DNA of 64,000 nt from CAYNYF01 sp964401385. GTDB lineage: Bacteria; Planctomycetota; Phycisphaerae; SM23-33. Position 1 is the first letter of the stretch; the number at the start of each line of letters is the position of its first letter. Location: assembly GCA_964401385.1 (NCBI GenBank), contig CAYNYF010000005.1:14290-78289 (forward strand), given 5' to 3'. Made by a program: the position numbers and the translations under genes. Under the pieces are notes generated by a model that saw only the letters and a program-made list of their open reading frames with translations, made no database searches and was not told the DNA's origin. Below are positions 42,058-50,654 of the stretch, one piece after another.

Positions 42058-43179
42058 TCAGCGGAGTTTCAGCGTCGCCAAAGCCACGGCCGCGCACAGG
42101 ATGCCCAGCAGCCAGAAGCGGACCACCACCTTGGACTCCGCCCAGCCGGCCAGGTGGAAATGATGATGGACCGGTGCACAGCGGAACAGCCGCCGGCCGC
42201 CGGTGCCCTTGAAATACAGAATCTGCATCAGCACGCTGACGGCTTCCATGACGAACACGCCGCCGGCGAGGAACAGCATCAGCTCGTGCCGGGTGACCAC
42301 GGCGATGTAGCCGATCAGCCCCCCCAGCGGCAGCGAGCCGGTGTCGCCCATGAACACCTGCGCCGGCAGGCAGTTGTACCACAAGAACCCCACGCAGGCG
42401 CCGACCATGGCCGCGCACACCACCGTCAGCTCCGCCGCCTCCGGCACGAAGGGCAGGCGGAAGACGTTGGCCCAATCGTGCACGCCGGCCACCCACGCCA
42501 ACACCAGAAACACGCCGGTGACCATGACCATGCAGCCGCCGGCCAGCCCGTCCATGCCGTCGGTGAGGTTGACGGCGTTGGAGGAACCGGTGATGACCAA
42601 CACCCCGATGATCACGAACGCCAGCAGCGGCAGGTGCAACGGCTGGGCCCGGAAGGGGAAGTAAAAGTTCTGGACGGCGTTGATGAGTCTGCCATCGTAG
42701 TCCTCGTAGAAGCTCTCGCGCCCGTGGCTGTAGATGAAGATGGTCAGCAGCACCCCCAAGCAGACCTGGAAGACGATCTTCTCCCACATCTTCAGCCCGT
42801 CGCGGGTGGAGCCTTCGCCGCTGCCGGGGCGGCCTTGGCGCAGCTTGAACCAGTCGTCGAAAGCCCCCACCCCCCCCAGCCAGATCAGGGCGAACAACGC
42901 CAGCCGCACGTACATGCTGTCCAGGTCTGCCAGCAGCAGCGTGCTCAGAAAGATCGCCAGCACGATCAGGGCGCCGCCCATGGTGGGCGTGGCCGACTTG
43001 TGGCGGGTCAGCTCGTTCAGGGCGGCGTGGTCGAACTCCGGGCGGTCGCCCAGCTTCTTGCGAATCAGGAAGCGGATCATCCGCGGGCTCAGCAGCACCA
43101 CCACCAGAAAGCTCACCACGGCCGCGCACACCATCCGCAGGATCAACTGCGTCCCGCCGAAAAGCAGGTCGGTCAGCAC
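42058..43179 (-). CDS. mraY: Phospho-MurNAc-pentapeptide translocase
   Basis: 373 residues with ten predicted transmembrane helices. It attaches phospho-MurNAc-pentapeptide to undecaprenyl phosphate, making lipid I. Motifs are LTRHKSATPTMGGALIVLAI, ITGSSNAVNLTDGMDGLAGG with the Mg2+-binding Asp residues, FMGDTGSLPLGGLIG and FRCAPVHHHFHLAGWAE, the HHH motif of MraY. It overlaps the murF end by 7 bp. Confidence 0.95.
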   Translation of the reverse strand: MLTDLLFGGTQLILRMVCAAVVSFLVVVLLSPRMIRFLIRKKLGDRPEFDHAALNELTRHKSATPTMGGALIVLAIFLSTLLLADLDSMYVRLALFALIWLGGVGAFDDWFKLRQGRPGSGEGSTRDGLKMWEKIVFQVCLGVLLTIFIYSHGRESFYEDYDGRLINAVQNFYFPFRAQPLHLPLLAFVIIGVLVITGSSNAVNLTDGMDGLAGGCMVMVTGVFLVLAWVAGVHDWANVFRLPFVPEAAELTVVCAAMVGACVGFLWYNCLPAQVFMGDTGSLPLGGLIGYIAVVTRHELMLFLAGGVFVMEAVSVLMQILYFKGTGGRRLFRCAPVHHHFHLAGWAESKVVVRFWLLGILCAAVALATLKLR

Positions 43180-44594
43180 TTGGGCTTTGCCTTTCTGGTC
43201 TTGCCCGCCCGCCTAGCGGGGGCGAAGGCCGCCTGAATTTTGCCTACCAGCCGCTCCATCCCCATCGCCCGGGAGCCCTTGAGCAGGACGACGTCGCCGC
43301 TCTTGAGCATCTTCGGCAGCCTCCTGCACGCGGCCTCGACGGAGGCGATCTGCTCTGTCTGGACGTTGTCGCCCGCGGCCGCGGCGGCGATCTGCCGGCC
43401 CAGCGGACCCACCCCCACGAGCAGGTCCACCCGGCAGCGGGACAGCGCCTCGCCGGCGGCCCGATGCAGCTCGTCGCTTCGCGGGCCCAGCTCCAGCATG
43501 TCGCCGGCGACGATGACGCGGCGCTTGCCGGGGAAGCTCGCCAGCGTCTCGCCGGCCGCCAGCAGCGAGGCCGGATTGGCGTTGTAGGCGTCGTTGACGA
43601 TGGTGACCGCGCCGGCGGGTACCCGCTCCAGCCGCATTTCCAGGCCGGTGTAATCGCCCAGGGCCTCGGCCGCCGCCCGCGGGTCCATGCCGAACCGCTG
43701 AGCGACCCCGATCGCTGCAAGGGCGTTGAGGGCGTTGTGCTTGCCCGGCACCGACAGCTCCGCCCACGTCCGGCCGTTCAGCTCGAAGCGGCACCGGCCG
43801 TCGCCGGCCTCATAGCCGGTCAGGCGCAGCTCGGCCGAGTCGCTCTCGCCGAAGCCCACCCGCCGCACGTCGTAGGCACGCACTGCCCGTTCCAGCGGCT
43901 CGCTGTCGGCCCAGATCACGCCCAGGCCGGATGGACCCAACCCCCCAAGAATCGCCGCCTTCTCGGCCGCGATGTGCTCCAGGTCCATCAGCTTCTCCAG
44001 GTGCGTCTCAGCCACCGAGGTGATCACGGCCACGTCCGGGCGAACGATGCCCGTCAGGGCGGCGATCTCACCGGGGGCGTTGGAGCCGATCTCGCAGATG
44101 ACGTAATCGTCGTCGGCGGCCGCGTCGAATATCGTCAGCGGCACGCCCACGTCGTTGTTGAAGCTCTTGGGCCCGGCGCGGCCTTTGAGCCGCCGGGAGA
44201 GAATCCGGTCGATCATGCCCTTGACGGTGGTCTTCCCGTTGGAGCCGGTCACGCCCACGAAGCTCGCGGCCAGGTGTTGCCGGACCGACCCCGCCAGCTT
44301 GCCCAGCGCTACCCGGGTGTCGGCGACGCCGACCACGCCGCCGGCGAACCACCCCATGACCTGCTCGTCCAGGGTCGCGCCGAAGTCCACCACGGCCGCG
44401 ACGCAGCCAGCCGCGGCGGCCTGCGGCAGGAAGTCGTGCCCGTCGAAGTTCGGCCCGCGCAGGGCGAAGAACACGTCGCCGGCCCGGGCCGTGCGCGAAT
44501 CGACTGAGACGCCCTCGATCGGCACCATCTCCGCCGGCGAGCGCCACCCGCCGCGAACCGCCCCTCGAAGCTCTTCCGGCATCAACCGTCGCAT
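43173..44594 (-). CDS. murF: UDP-MurNAc-tripeptide--D-alanyl-D-alanine ligase
   Basis: 473 residues. It adds the D-Ala-D-Ala dipeptide to the UDP-MurNAc tripeptide. It has VDSRTARAGDVFFALRG in the N-terminal domain, the ATP loop GVTGSNGKTTVKGMID, SFNNDVGVPLTIF, ICEIGSNAPGEIA and NDAYNANPASLLAAGETLA, the last being the MurF signature. The C terminus has an extended basic end (RRAGKTRKAKPKC). Confidence 0.94.
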   Translation of the reverse strand: MRRLMPEELRGAVRGGWRSPAEMVPIEGVSVDSRTARAGDVFFALRGPNFDGHDFLPQAAAAGCVAAVVDFGATLDEQVMGWFAGGVVGVADTRVALGKLAGSVRQHLAASFVGVTGSNGKTTVKGMIDRILSRRLKGRAGPKSFNNDVGVPLTIFDAAADDDYVICEIGSNAPGEIAALTGIVRPDVAVITSVAETHLEKLMDLEHIAAEKAAILGGLGPSGLGVIWADSEPLERAVRAYDVRRVGFGESDSAELRLTGYEAGDGRCRFELNGRTWAELSVPGKHNALNALAAIGVAQRFGMDPRAAAEALGDYTGLEMRLERVPAGAVTIVNDAYNANPASLLAAGETLASFPGKRRVIVAGDMLELGPRSDELHRAAGEALSRCRVDLLVGVGPLGRQIAAAAAGDNVQTEQIASVEAACRRLPKMLKSGDVVLLKGSRAMGMERLVGKIQAAFAPARRAGKTRKAKPKC

Positions 44595-44650
44595 GATCGT
44601 CGCTATATCCTACCCCGCCCTCGGAAAACTTTACACGCGAGAAGGAGACA

Positions 44651-44750
44651 AAGCTGAAAGCTGAAAACTGAAAGCTGAAAAAAGCCAAACGGTCCGTTAC
44701 GCTCGCGTCGTCTTTCAGCTTTTAGCTTCTAGCTTTCAGTTTTCATTTTT
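44651..44750. repeat. Inverted TTTCAGC heptad repeats between murF and murE
   Basis: Left block 44651-44684 repeats GCTGAAA/ACTGAAA heptads; right block 44711-44750 repeats the complement (TTTCAGC, TTTTAGC, TTTCAGT). They can pair across a 26-base GC-rich centre. The element fills the gap to the murE stop and belongs to the same family as 39510-39550. Confidence 0.7.
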
Positions 44751-44751
44751 C

Positions 44752-46221
44752 CTACGCCCCCGCCTCACCCAGCAGCTCCGCGGCGGTTTCCATGTCGTCG
44801 AAGTGGATCCGCCTGTCGCCGATGACCTGATAGTTCTCGTGGCCCTTTCCGGCGATCAGGACGACGTCGCCTTTTCCCGCCGAGGCGACGGCCGCGGCGA
44901 TGGCCGACCGCCGGTCCGGCTCGACCTGCACCTGGCCGCGGGCCCGCTCGGAGAATCCGGCCATCACCTCCTCGATGATAGCCGCCGGCTCCTCGGTGCG
45001 CGGGTTGTCGGAGGTGACGATGATGCGGTCGGCGCGCTTCTCGGCCACGGCGGCCATCCGCGGGCGCTTGGAGCGGTCGCGGTCGCCGCCGCAGCCGAAG
45101 ACCAGGATCAGCTTTCCGTCCGTCAGTGGCCGCAGGGCCGAAAGAACGTTGTCCAGGGCATCGTCGGTGTGGGCGTAATCCACCATCACGTCGAAGGGCC
45201 CGGCGAAGGTTACCCGCTGGAGCCGGCCGGGGACGTAGCGAACCTCGCCCAGGGCTCCGGCGATGGCTTCCAGGTCAACGCCCAGGGCGATCGCCGCCGC
45301 CGCCGCCGCCAGGGCGTTGGCAACGTTGTGCCGCCCGATCAACTGAAGCTGCACGCCCGCCTCCCGCCCGGCGTGGACGAGAAAGAAGGTGCTGCCGGAC
45401 GGCTCGATTCGCTCGATCCGGGCGTACACGTCGGCCGCGGGGCTCAGGCCGTACCAAAGGACCGGCGCGGCCGTGGCCGAGGCGATCTGCTCGGCGTAGC
45501 GGCTGTCGCGGTTGACCACGGCCCGGGCGGCGGCCGGCAGCGACTCGAACAGCCTCCGCTTGGCCGCCAGGTAGTTGGCCATGGTGCCGTGATAGTCCAA
45601 ATGGTCGCCGCTGAGATTGGTGAACACGCCCACGTCGAAGTCGACCCCGGCGGTGCGGTGCTGGTCCAGGGCGTGGGAGGAGACCTCCATCACCAGGTGG
45701 GTGCCGCCGGCCCGGACCACCTCGGCCATCATCTCCGCCAGTCGCAGCGGGTCGGGGGTGGTGGTGCCGGCGGGGGCGGAGGCGGCGATGGTGTCGTAGG
45801 CAATCGTGCCCAGCAGGGCCGCTTTTTTCCCGGACGATTCCAGGATGTGGTGCAGCAGGTAGGTGAAGGTGGTCTTGCCGTTGGTGCCGGTGACGCCGAC
45901 GACGGTCAGCTTTCGCGCGGGCCAGCCGGCGATGGCCTGGGCGACCGGCCCGACGGCCCGGGCCGAGTCCGGCACGACCGCGTAAGCAACCCGAGGGCGC
46001 ACGGCCGCGGCGTCTTCGCAGACCACGGCCGTGCACCCCGCCGCCACGGCTGAAGCGATGTATCGGTGGCCGTCCGTCGCCGTCCCCCGAACGGCCACAA
46101 AGCAATCTCCTTCCTGCGCCTTGCGAGAGTCCGTCACGACGCGCCGCACGTCGGCCTCGCCCCGGCGCTGCACGCCGTCCACTCCGGCCTCGGCCAGCAG
46201 TTCTGAAAAACGCATCGCCAT
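44752..46221 (-). CDS. murE: UDP-MurNAc-L-alanyl-D-glutamate--2,6-diaminopimelate ligase
   Basis: 489 residues from ATG 46221 (the next Met two codons on is also possible); the longer upstream frame is rejected because it crosses a strong hairpin. It has VVTDSRKAQEGDCFVAVRG, the ATP loop GVTGTNGKTTFTYLLHHIL, GTIAYDTIAA and MEVSSHALDQHR. In the C-terminal domain it has SDNPRTEEPAAI: the DNPR motif predicts meso-diaminopimelate as the third residue rather than lysine. It therefore points to DAP-type peptidoglycan. Confidence 0.95.
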   Translation of the reverse strand: MAMRFSELLAEAGVDGVQRRGEADVRRVVTDSRKAQEGDCFVAVRGTATDGHRYIASAVAAGCTAVVCEDAAAVRPRVAYAVVPDSARAVGPVAQAIAGWPARKLTVVGVTGTNGKTTFTYLLHHILESSGKKAALLGTIAYDTIAASAPAGTTTPDPLRLAEMMAEVVRAGGTHLVMEVSSHALDQHRTAGVDFDVGVFTNLSGDHLDYHGTMANYLAAKRRLFESLPAAARAVVNRDSRYAEQIASATAAPVLWYGLSPAADVYARIERIEPSGSTFFLVHAGREAGVQLQLIGRHNVANALAAAAAAIALGVDLEAIAGALGEVRYVPGRLQRVTFAGPFDVMVDYAHTDDALDNVLSALRPLTDGKLILVFGCGGDRDRSKRPRMAAVAEKRADRIIVTSDNPRTEEPAAIIEEVMAGFSERARGQVQVEPDRRSAIAAAVASAGKGDVVLIAGKGHENYQVIGDRRIHFDDMETAAELLGEAGA

Positions 46222-46280
46222 CTCGTTGCCGCCGGCGAGGGCGCCGACTCGCCGGCACCGGCAGGAAGACATCTTTCGAG

Positions 46281-46331
46281 GGCCCCAAACGCCCATCGCC
46301 CCCGCCGGGGGCGCGGCCTGCGCTTGGGGCC
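46281..46331. other. Nested hairpin between ftsI and murE
   Basis: Outer arms GGCCCCAA (46281-46288) and TTGGGGCC (46324-46331) enclose an inner perfect stem CGCCCCC-GCC-GGGGGCG (46297-46313). It is upstream of murE on the minus strand. A TACAAT -10-like box lies at 46393-46398 further upstream, so the structure would fall in a murE leader. There is no T-run, so it is not an ordinary terminator. Confidence 0.5.
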
Positions 46332-46427
46332 GTCGCTGCCCGGGCGCGGCGACACTCCGAGTGCCGCCGGCCCGGGCCAACGCTGGGACACTATTGTAAC
46401 CAATCCATCGGCCCACCGGCCGAGGGG

Positions 46428-48173
46428 TCATCGCCTGACGACCTCCCCGAGCTTGTCGGGAGGGGTCTCCAGATATTCCAGGGTCTTTTCGAGCACCTCG
46501 CCGACGTAGGGGGCGGCCACCTTGCCGCCGGTGTAGCCGGTGCTGTAGTCGGGCCGGTAGACGCTGATCACGCACACCGCCGCCGGCCGGGCGGCCGGGG
46601 CGCCGCCCACGAAGGTGGCCGTGTACGCCCGCTCCTCATAGCCGTTCGGCCCGCCGATCTGGGCGGTGCCGGTCTTGCCGAAGACCCGCCACTGGCGCAG
46701 CCGCGCCCGCTTGCCCGTGCCGCGCTCGACCACGTTGACCAGCACCTCTTCCAGGAACTGCCGTGCGACGCGGCGGCTGAGCACACGCCGGATGCGCCGG
46801 CGGCGGGACTGATACACCAGGGCTCCGTCGGCGTCGACCACGTGGTCGACGATCCGCGGGCGCAGCAGCTCCCCGCCGTTGGCGATGGCGCTGAAGGCCG
46901 TCGTCATCTGCAAGGCGGTGACCATGATCGGCCCCTGGCCGAAGGGAAGCCGGCGGGTGGCGTAGGGCGTCCAGCGGCGGATGGACACCAGCCGTCCGGG
47001 AGACTCGCCCGGCAGGTCGGCTCCCGTGCGCCGGCCGAAGCCGAAGGCCGAGGCGATGCGGTGCAGCCGCCAATTGCCCAGGTGCTCGCCCAGCTTGGCC
47101 ATGCCGATGTTGCTGGAGTGGATCACGATCTCCGCCAGCGGAAGCTGCCCGAAGTGCATACCCGGGAAGTCGCGAATCGTCCCGCCCCTGTAGGCGTGGT
47201 AGATGCCATTGTGGCAGAAGAACTCCGTGTCCAGGGCGGCGGCGTTCATCTGCACCGCCCCAGCGGCGATGAAGAGCTTGAAGCAGCTTCCCGGCTCGTA
47301 CGGGTCGGTGACGGCGCGGTTGCGGCGCCGTTCGGGGGAGCTGTGGGCGTAGTCGTTGGGGTCGTAGCCGGGCGCGCAGGCGACGGCGAGGATCTCGCCG
47401 GTGTCGGGCTCCATCACCACGCCCCAGGCGGCCGCCGCCTTATAGCGCTCGGCCAGCTCGGCCAGGGCCTGCTCCAGAAAGCCCTGTACGATCACGTCCA
47501 GTGTCAGGAAGACGTGCCTGCCGTCGACGGGCGGGCGGTAGTGCCGGAGGAAGCCGTAGCTGCCGGTTCTGGCGGCGTCGGAACCCATGACGGCGACGCC
47601 ATCGCGGCTGCGGAGGTAGGAATCGGCCTGAAGCTCGATGCCGGCGCCGGCGACACCGTCGACCCGCCGAAAGCCGACCGCCTGCGCCGCCAGCGACCCG
47701 CTGGGATAGTGTCGCCGCCACTCATGCATCAGCCCCACACCCCGCAGCTTCAGATCGCCCAGCGCCCGGGCTTGGGCGGCCGAGACGTTGCGAAGCAGGT
47801 ACACGAAACGCTTGTCCCGCCGCTCGTACATCTTGCGGTACAGCTCCGCCTCGAAGCCGCCGACGGCGGCGGCGATCTTCCGCGCCGCCGATGCCAGATT
47901 GTCCGGGCCGATGAGCACCGGGTCGGCGTAGCAGGTGGGCACCTGCTTGGACCCGGCCAGGAGAACGTATCCGCCGCGGGTGCGGGCGTAGATGTTACCC
48001 GGGCGGGCGGGCAGGACCATCACTCGCCGCTGCTGGCGGGCGGCCAGACGGGCCAGGTCGCCGCCGCCGCCGAACTGCAAGTACACCACCCGCCCGGCCA
48101 GGGCCGCGAAGGCAGCGACCAGCAGGCCGAAGAACAGGTCGAATCGCCATTTTGCCAGTTTCAGTTCGCCCAT
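46428..48173 (-). CDS. ftsI: Septal penicillin-binding protein (class B, FtsI-like)
   Basis: About 581 residues from ATG 48173; the longer frame would overlap the ftsL gene and has no ribosome site. It has one N-terminal transmembrane helix, then a dimerisation domain with RPGNIYARTRGGYVLL. The transpeptidase domain has all three active-site motifs: SxxK as GSCFKLF, SxN as HSSNIG and KTG as FGKTGTAQIG. It crosslinks septal peptidoglycan together with FtsW. No PASTA domain follows. The gene sits between ftsL and murE. Confidence 0.92.
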   Translation of the reverse strand: MGELKLAKWRFDLFFGLLVAAFAALAGRVVYLQFGGGGDLARLAARQQRRVMVLPARPGNIYARTRGGYVLLAGSKQVPTCYADPVLIGPDNLASAARKIAAAVGGFEAELYRKMYERRDKRFVYLLRNVSAAQARALGDLKLRGVGLMHEWRRHYPSGSLAAQAVGFRRVDGVAGAGIELQADSYLRSRDGVAVMGSDAARTGSYGFLRHYRPPVDGRHVFLTLDVIVQGFLEQALAELAERYKAAAAWGVVMEPDTGEILAVACAPGYDPNDYAHSSPERRRNRAVTDPYEPGSCFKLFIAAGAVQMNAAALDTEFFCHNGIYHAYRGGTIRDFPGMHFGQLPLAEIVIHSSNIGMAKLGEHLGNWRLHRIASAFGFGRRTGADLPGESPGRLVSIRRWTPYATRRLPFGQGPIMVTALQMTTAFSAIANGGELLRPRIVDHVVDADGALVYQSRRRRIRRVLSRRVARQFLEEVLVNVVERGTGKRARLRQWRVFGKTGTAQIGGPNGYEERAYTATFVGGAPAARPAAVCVISVYRPDYSTGYTGGKVAAPYVGEVLEKTLEYLETPPDKLGEVVRR

Positions 48174-48240
48174 GCTGGCGTGCTTAGCATTCCGGTGCCG
48201 GCGCGGGGCCGGGCCGAGGGCCAAAGTTAGTTTCGCTCGC

Positions 48241-48513
48241 TCACCAGGCCGGCCGGGGCGGGCGGCGGCTGGGCCGGCGCGGCTCACCGGGGCCGGCGAC
48301 GTCGATGGGCCAATCCTCGGCCAATCGGCGTATGTTCTGCGGGGCCGTCAGTTCGCCCAGTCGAAGCTGCTGGCTCCACAGCCTCCGCCGGACCTCGAGC
48401 CTCCGGCCCTCCAGGTTGCAGATGTCGGATCGTACTCGGGTTTGTTGCAGGCGGAAGCCGGCCGCGGCCGCGGCGATTGCCGCCACCGCCAGGATGATCC
48501 ACGCAAAGCGCAT
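48241..48513 (-). CDS. ftsL: FtsL-like cell-division protein
   Basis: 90 residues. ATG 48513 follows GGCGGAG; a GTG two codons upstream also exists. A single N-terminal transmembrane helix (about residues 3-19) is followed by a short helical segment RSDICNLEGRRLEVRRRLWS and a Pro/Arg-rich C terminus. This is the size and design of FtsL (or FtsB-like) bitopic division proteins, whose sequences are poorly conserved. Its place between a LysM gene and ftsI is the standard ftsL position, so the call rests mostly on context. Confidence 0.7.
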   Translation of the reverse strand: MRFAWIILAVAAIAAAAAGFRLQQTRVRSDICNLEGRRLEVRRRLWSQQLRLGELTAPQNIRRLAEDWPIDVAGPGEPRRPSRRPPRPAW

Positions 48514-48534
48514 CCTCACACTCCGCCCGTCCGC

Positions 48535-49317
48535 TCACGCACCGTTGGGAATTCGCAGCCTCAGCCCCACGGGCAGGCGGTCGGGGTCGCGGATCCGATC
48601 GGGATTTGCCTCCAGCAGCTTCCGCACGGCCGACCCGGCGGACGAGCCCATCTGGCGACGGGCGATGTCGGTCAGGGTGTCGCCGGCCCGGACGACGTAG
48701 GTTCGCCCCCGCCGGAAGCGGCCCTCCAGCGCAGGCAGCGTCATCTCGGTGTAGTTCTCCCGCCGCCGCACCCCGGGCGGGGAAACCGCCCGCCGCGACG
48801 CCGCCTCCAACGGCGGGATCAGAAGCACCTGGCCGACACCCACCTGCGAGGCGCTCGGCAGCTTCTCGCGATTGGCCGCGAAGATGCGGAGGTGCTCCCT
48901 TTCGTGCTCGCGCCCGTAAACCTTCCGGGCGATCCGGATGAGCGTGTCTCCCGCCACCACCGTGTACGTCCGCGCCGGCCGAGCGGGCTGCACCGGGGGC
49001 GTCCGCTCCGGCGGCTGCGGGAGGTCCTGGCGGGCGACCAGGCTGGGCAGGCGCAAAGAGCCGTCCCCACGGTTGGCCTGATCGGAAGCCGGCGGAGGCG
49101 CAGTTTGCGCGGCAAGCTCGGGGGCATCGTCGCGGTGGTCCATCGAGGCGGCGGCCAGCTCCGGGCCAGTCAGTTGCGGCGGGGGCACGACGCCGGGGGG
49201 CGGCTGGCGGCTGGCGCTCTCGGCCGCCAGTCTCAAACTCCTCTGGCCGAGGACCATGCCGAAAAGAGCAATGAACGCCAGACCAACCAGCAGTGCGACG
49301 CGTCTGTCCCGTTTCAT
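48535..49317 (-). CDS. Membrane-anchored protein with two LysM domains
   Basis: 260 residues. An N-terminal transmembrane helix (VALLVGLAFIALFGMVLG) is followed by a Pro-rich linker to about residue 115. Two LysM modules follow: TYTVVAGDTLIRIARKVYG to LIPP, and TYVVRAGDTLTDIARRQMG to LRIP. LysM binds peptidoglycan glycan chains. It lies between rsmH and ftsL, an uncommon insertion in dcw clusters, so it may be a periplasmic division or cell-wall-binding factor. Confidence 0.85.
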   Translation of the reverse strand: MKRDRRVALLVGLAFIALFGMVLGQRSLRLAAESASRQPPPGVVPPPQLTGPELAAASMDHRDDAPELAAQTAPPPASDQANRGDGSLRLPSLVARQDLPQPPERTPPVQPARPARTYTVVAGDTLIRIARKVYGREHEREHLRIFAANREKLPSASQVGVGQVLLIPPLEAASRRAVSPPGVRRRENYTEMTLPALEGRFRRGRTYVVRAGDTLTDIARRQMGSSAGSAVRKLLEANPDRIRDPDRLPVGLRLRIPNGA

Positions 49318-49416
49318 GACAGCAGGCTCCGTCCCAGGCGGGTCAGGCAGGTGCCGTCCGGGGGCGACCCGTCGGCGTCCGGGGCCCGACGGGTGAGAAC
49401 CTGCTCTGACCAGCGA

Positions 49417-50313
49417 CTACTGAATCCTTTCCAGTGTGCGAAGTTTCGCCGAGCGGCTTCGCGGGTTACGTGCGACCTCGTCTCGACTCGGCGTCAGCGG
49501 TTTGGGCGTCAACAGCCGGTGCGTGCCGGCCTCGGCGGCCGCGGCAAAACATCGCTTCACCAGCCGGTCCTCCAGCGAGTGAAAGCTGATGACGGCCGCC
49601 CGCCCGCCGACGCTCAGAAGCTGCGGCAGCCGCTCCAGCAGCCGCTGGAGGTTTTCCAGCTCGCCGTTGACGGCGATGCGGATGGCCATGAAGGTCCGCG
49701 TGGCCGGGTGGATCCGCCCACGCCCGGGGCGGGCGCGACGGACCGCGCCGGCGACGATCCAGGCCAACTCCGCCGTGCGGCAGATCCGCTCCCGCCGGCG
49801 GGCACGCACGATGGCGCGGGCAATCCGCCGGGCGTGGCGCTCCTGGCCGTAGCGGCTGATGAGATCGGCAAGGGCGACCTCGCCGGCGGTGTTGACCAGG
49901 TCCTCGGCCGTCGGGCCCCGCCGCCGCATCCGCATGTCCAGCGGCCCGTCGAGCTGGAAGCTGAATCCACGCTCCGGGTCGGCCAACTGGGTCGAGGAGA
50001 CGCCCAGGTCGGCCACCGCCGCGTCGACCGAGGCCACCTCGGCCTCGGCCAGTACCGCCTCCAGCTCGGCGAAGTTGGCCTCGAACAGCCGGACACGCGC
50101 GCCAAACCGCGCTAAACGCTCTTTGGTTTTCAAAAGATTGGACTCGTCCAGATCGACGCCGATCAGCCTTGCGGCCGGGCCCGCCGCCTCCAGCAGCGCT
50201 TCGGCGTGCCCTCCCAGCCCAACCGTGCAGTCGACGATGGTTCGCCGGCCCGCGGGGGCCAGGTGCCGCACGACCTCATCGAGCAATACAGGAAAATGGC
50301 CGGCATCGTCCAT
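49417..50313 (-). CDS. rsmH: 16S rRNA (cytosine-1402-N4)-methyltransferase
   Basis: 298 residues. Methylates C1402 in the ribosomal decoding site, using SAM. The family hallmarks are HFPVLLDEVVRHLAP at the start, IVDCTVGLGGHAEALL for SAM binding, LIGVDLDESNLLKTKERL, VADLGVSSTQLADPERGFSF, and near the C terminus AAVISFHSLEDRLVKRCF. The length is normal. It is second in the dcw order after mraZ, separated from it here by a small gene. Confidence 0.95.
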   Translation of the reverse strand: MDDAGHFPVLLDEVVRHLAPAGRRTIVDCTVGLGGHAEALLEAAGPAARLIGVDLDESNLLKTKERLARFGARVRLFEANFAELEAVLAEAEVASVDAAVADLGVSSTQLADPERGFSFQLDGPLDMRMRRRGPTAEDLVNTAGEVALADLISRYGQERHARRIARAIVRARRRERICRTAELAWIVAGAVRRARPGRGRIHPATRTFMAIRIAVNGELENLQRLLERLPQLLSVGGRAAVISFHSLEDRLVKRCFAAAAEAGTHRLLTPKPLTPSRDEVARNPRSRSAKLRTLERIQ

Positions 50314-50325
50314 GACGCCGGCCCT

Positions 50326-50565
50326 TCAGACCGTTGGAGCCCGCCCGAAAACTGCCTCGACGTGCTCTGAAAACTCGACCCGGGCATATCCGTTTCCCAA
50401 CGACCGCACCCGCGCCAGGCGCTTTTCAAGTACCAGCAGGCGCTGCCGAAGCCCCTCATCACAAAACGAGGGCGTCGCGTCCTGACGCTGAAGCTGGGCG
50501 AAAACGGAGCGGAAACATCCGTGTTTCGCGCCCGATCCGCTTACCGGCCGCTGGGAAACGAACAT
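50326..50565 (-). CDS. Small protein between mraZ and rsmH, function unknown
   Basis: 79 residues from ATG 50565, preceded by AAAGGA seven bases upstream. It fills the mraZ-rsmH gap and ends 12 bp before the rsmH start. It is Arg-rich with a helical centre (LRQRLLVLEKRLARVRSLG) and no clear transmembrane helix or signal. I do not recognise a domain. Its place and ribosome site argue for a real gene, but there is no homology evidence. Confidence 0.5.
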   Translation of the reverse strand: MFVSQRPVSGSGAKHGCFRSVFAQLQRQDATPSFCDEGLRQRLLVLEKRLARVRSLGNGYARVEFSEHVEAVFGRAPTV

Positions 50566-50654
50566 GGCGGAATCCTTTCCATCCCGGTACGACTCAACGG
50601 TCTTCCTCGCCGGCGCTTTCGGACCGTCCCTGCCGCGCCGACGTTTTCCTGGCT

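Noticed and set aside
46222..46575. N-terminal extension of the murE reading frame
   Set aside because: It crosses the strong nested hairpin and the end of the ftsI gene and has no MurE similarity.
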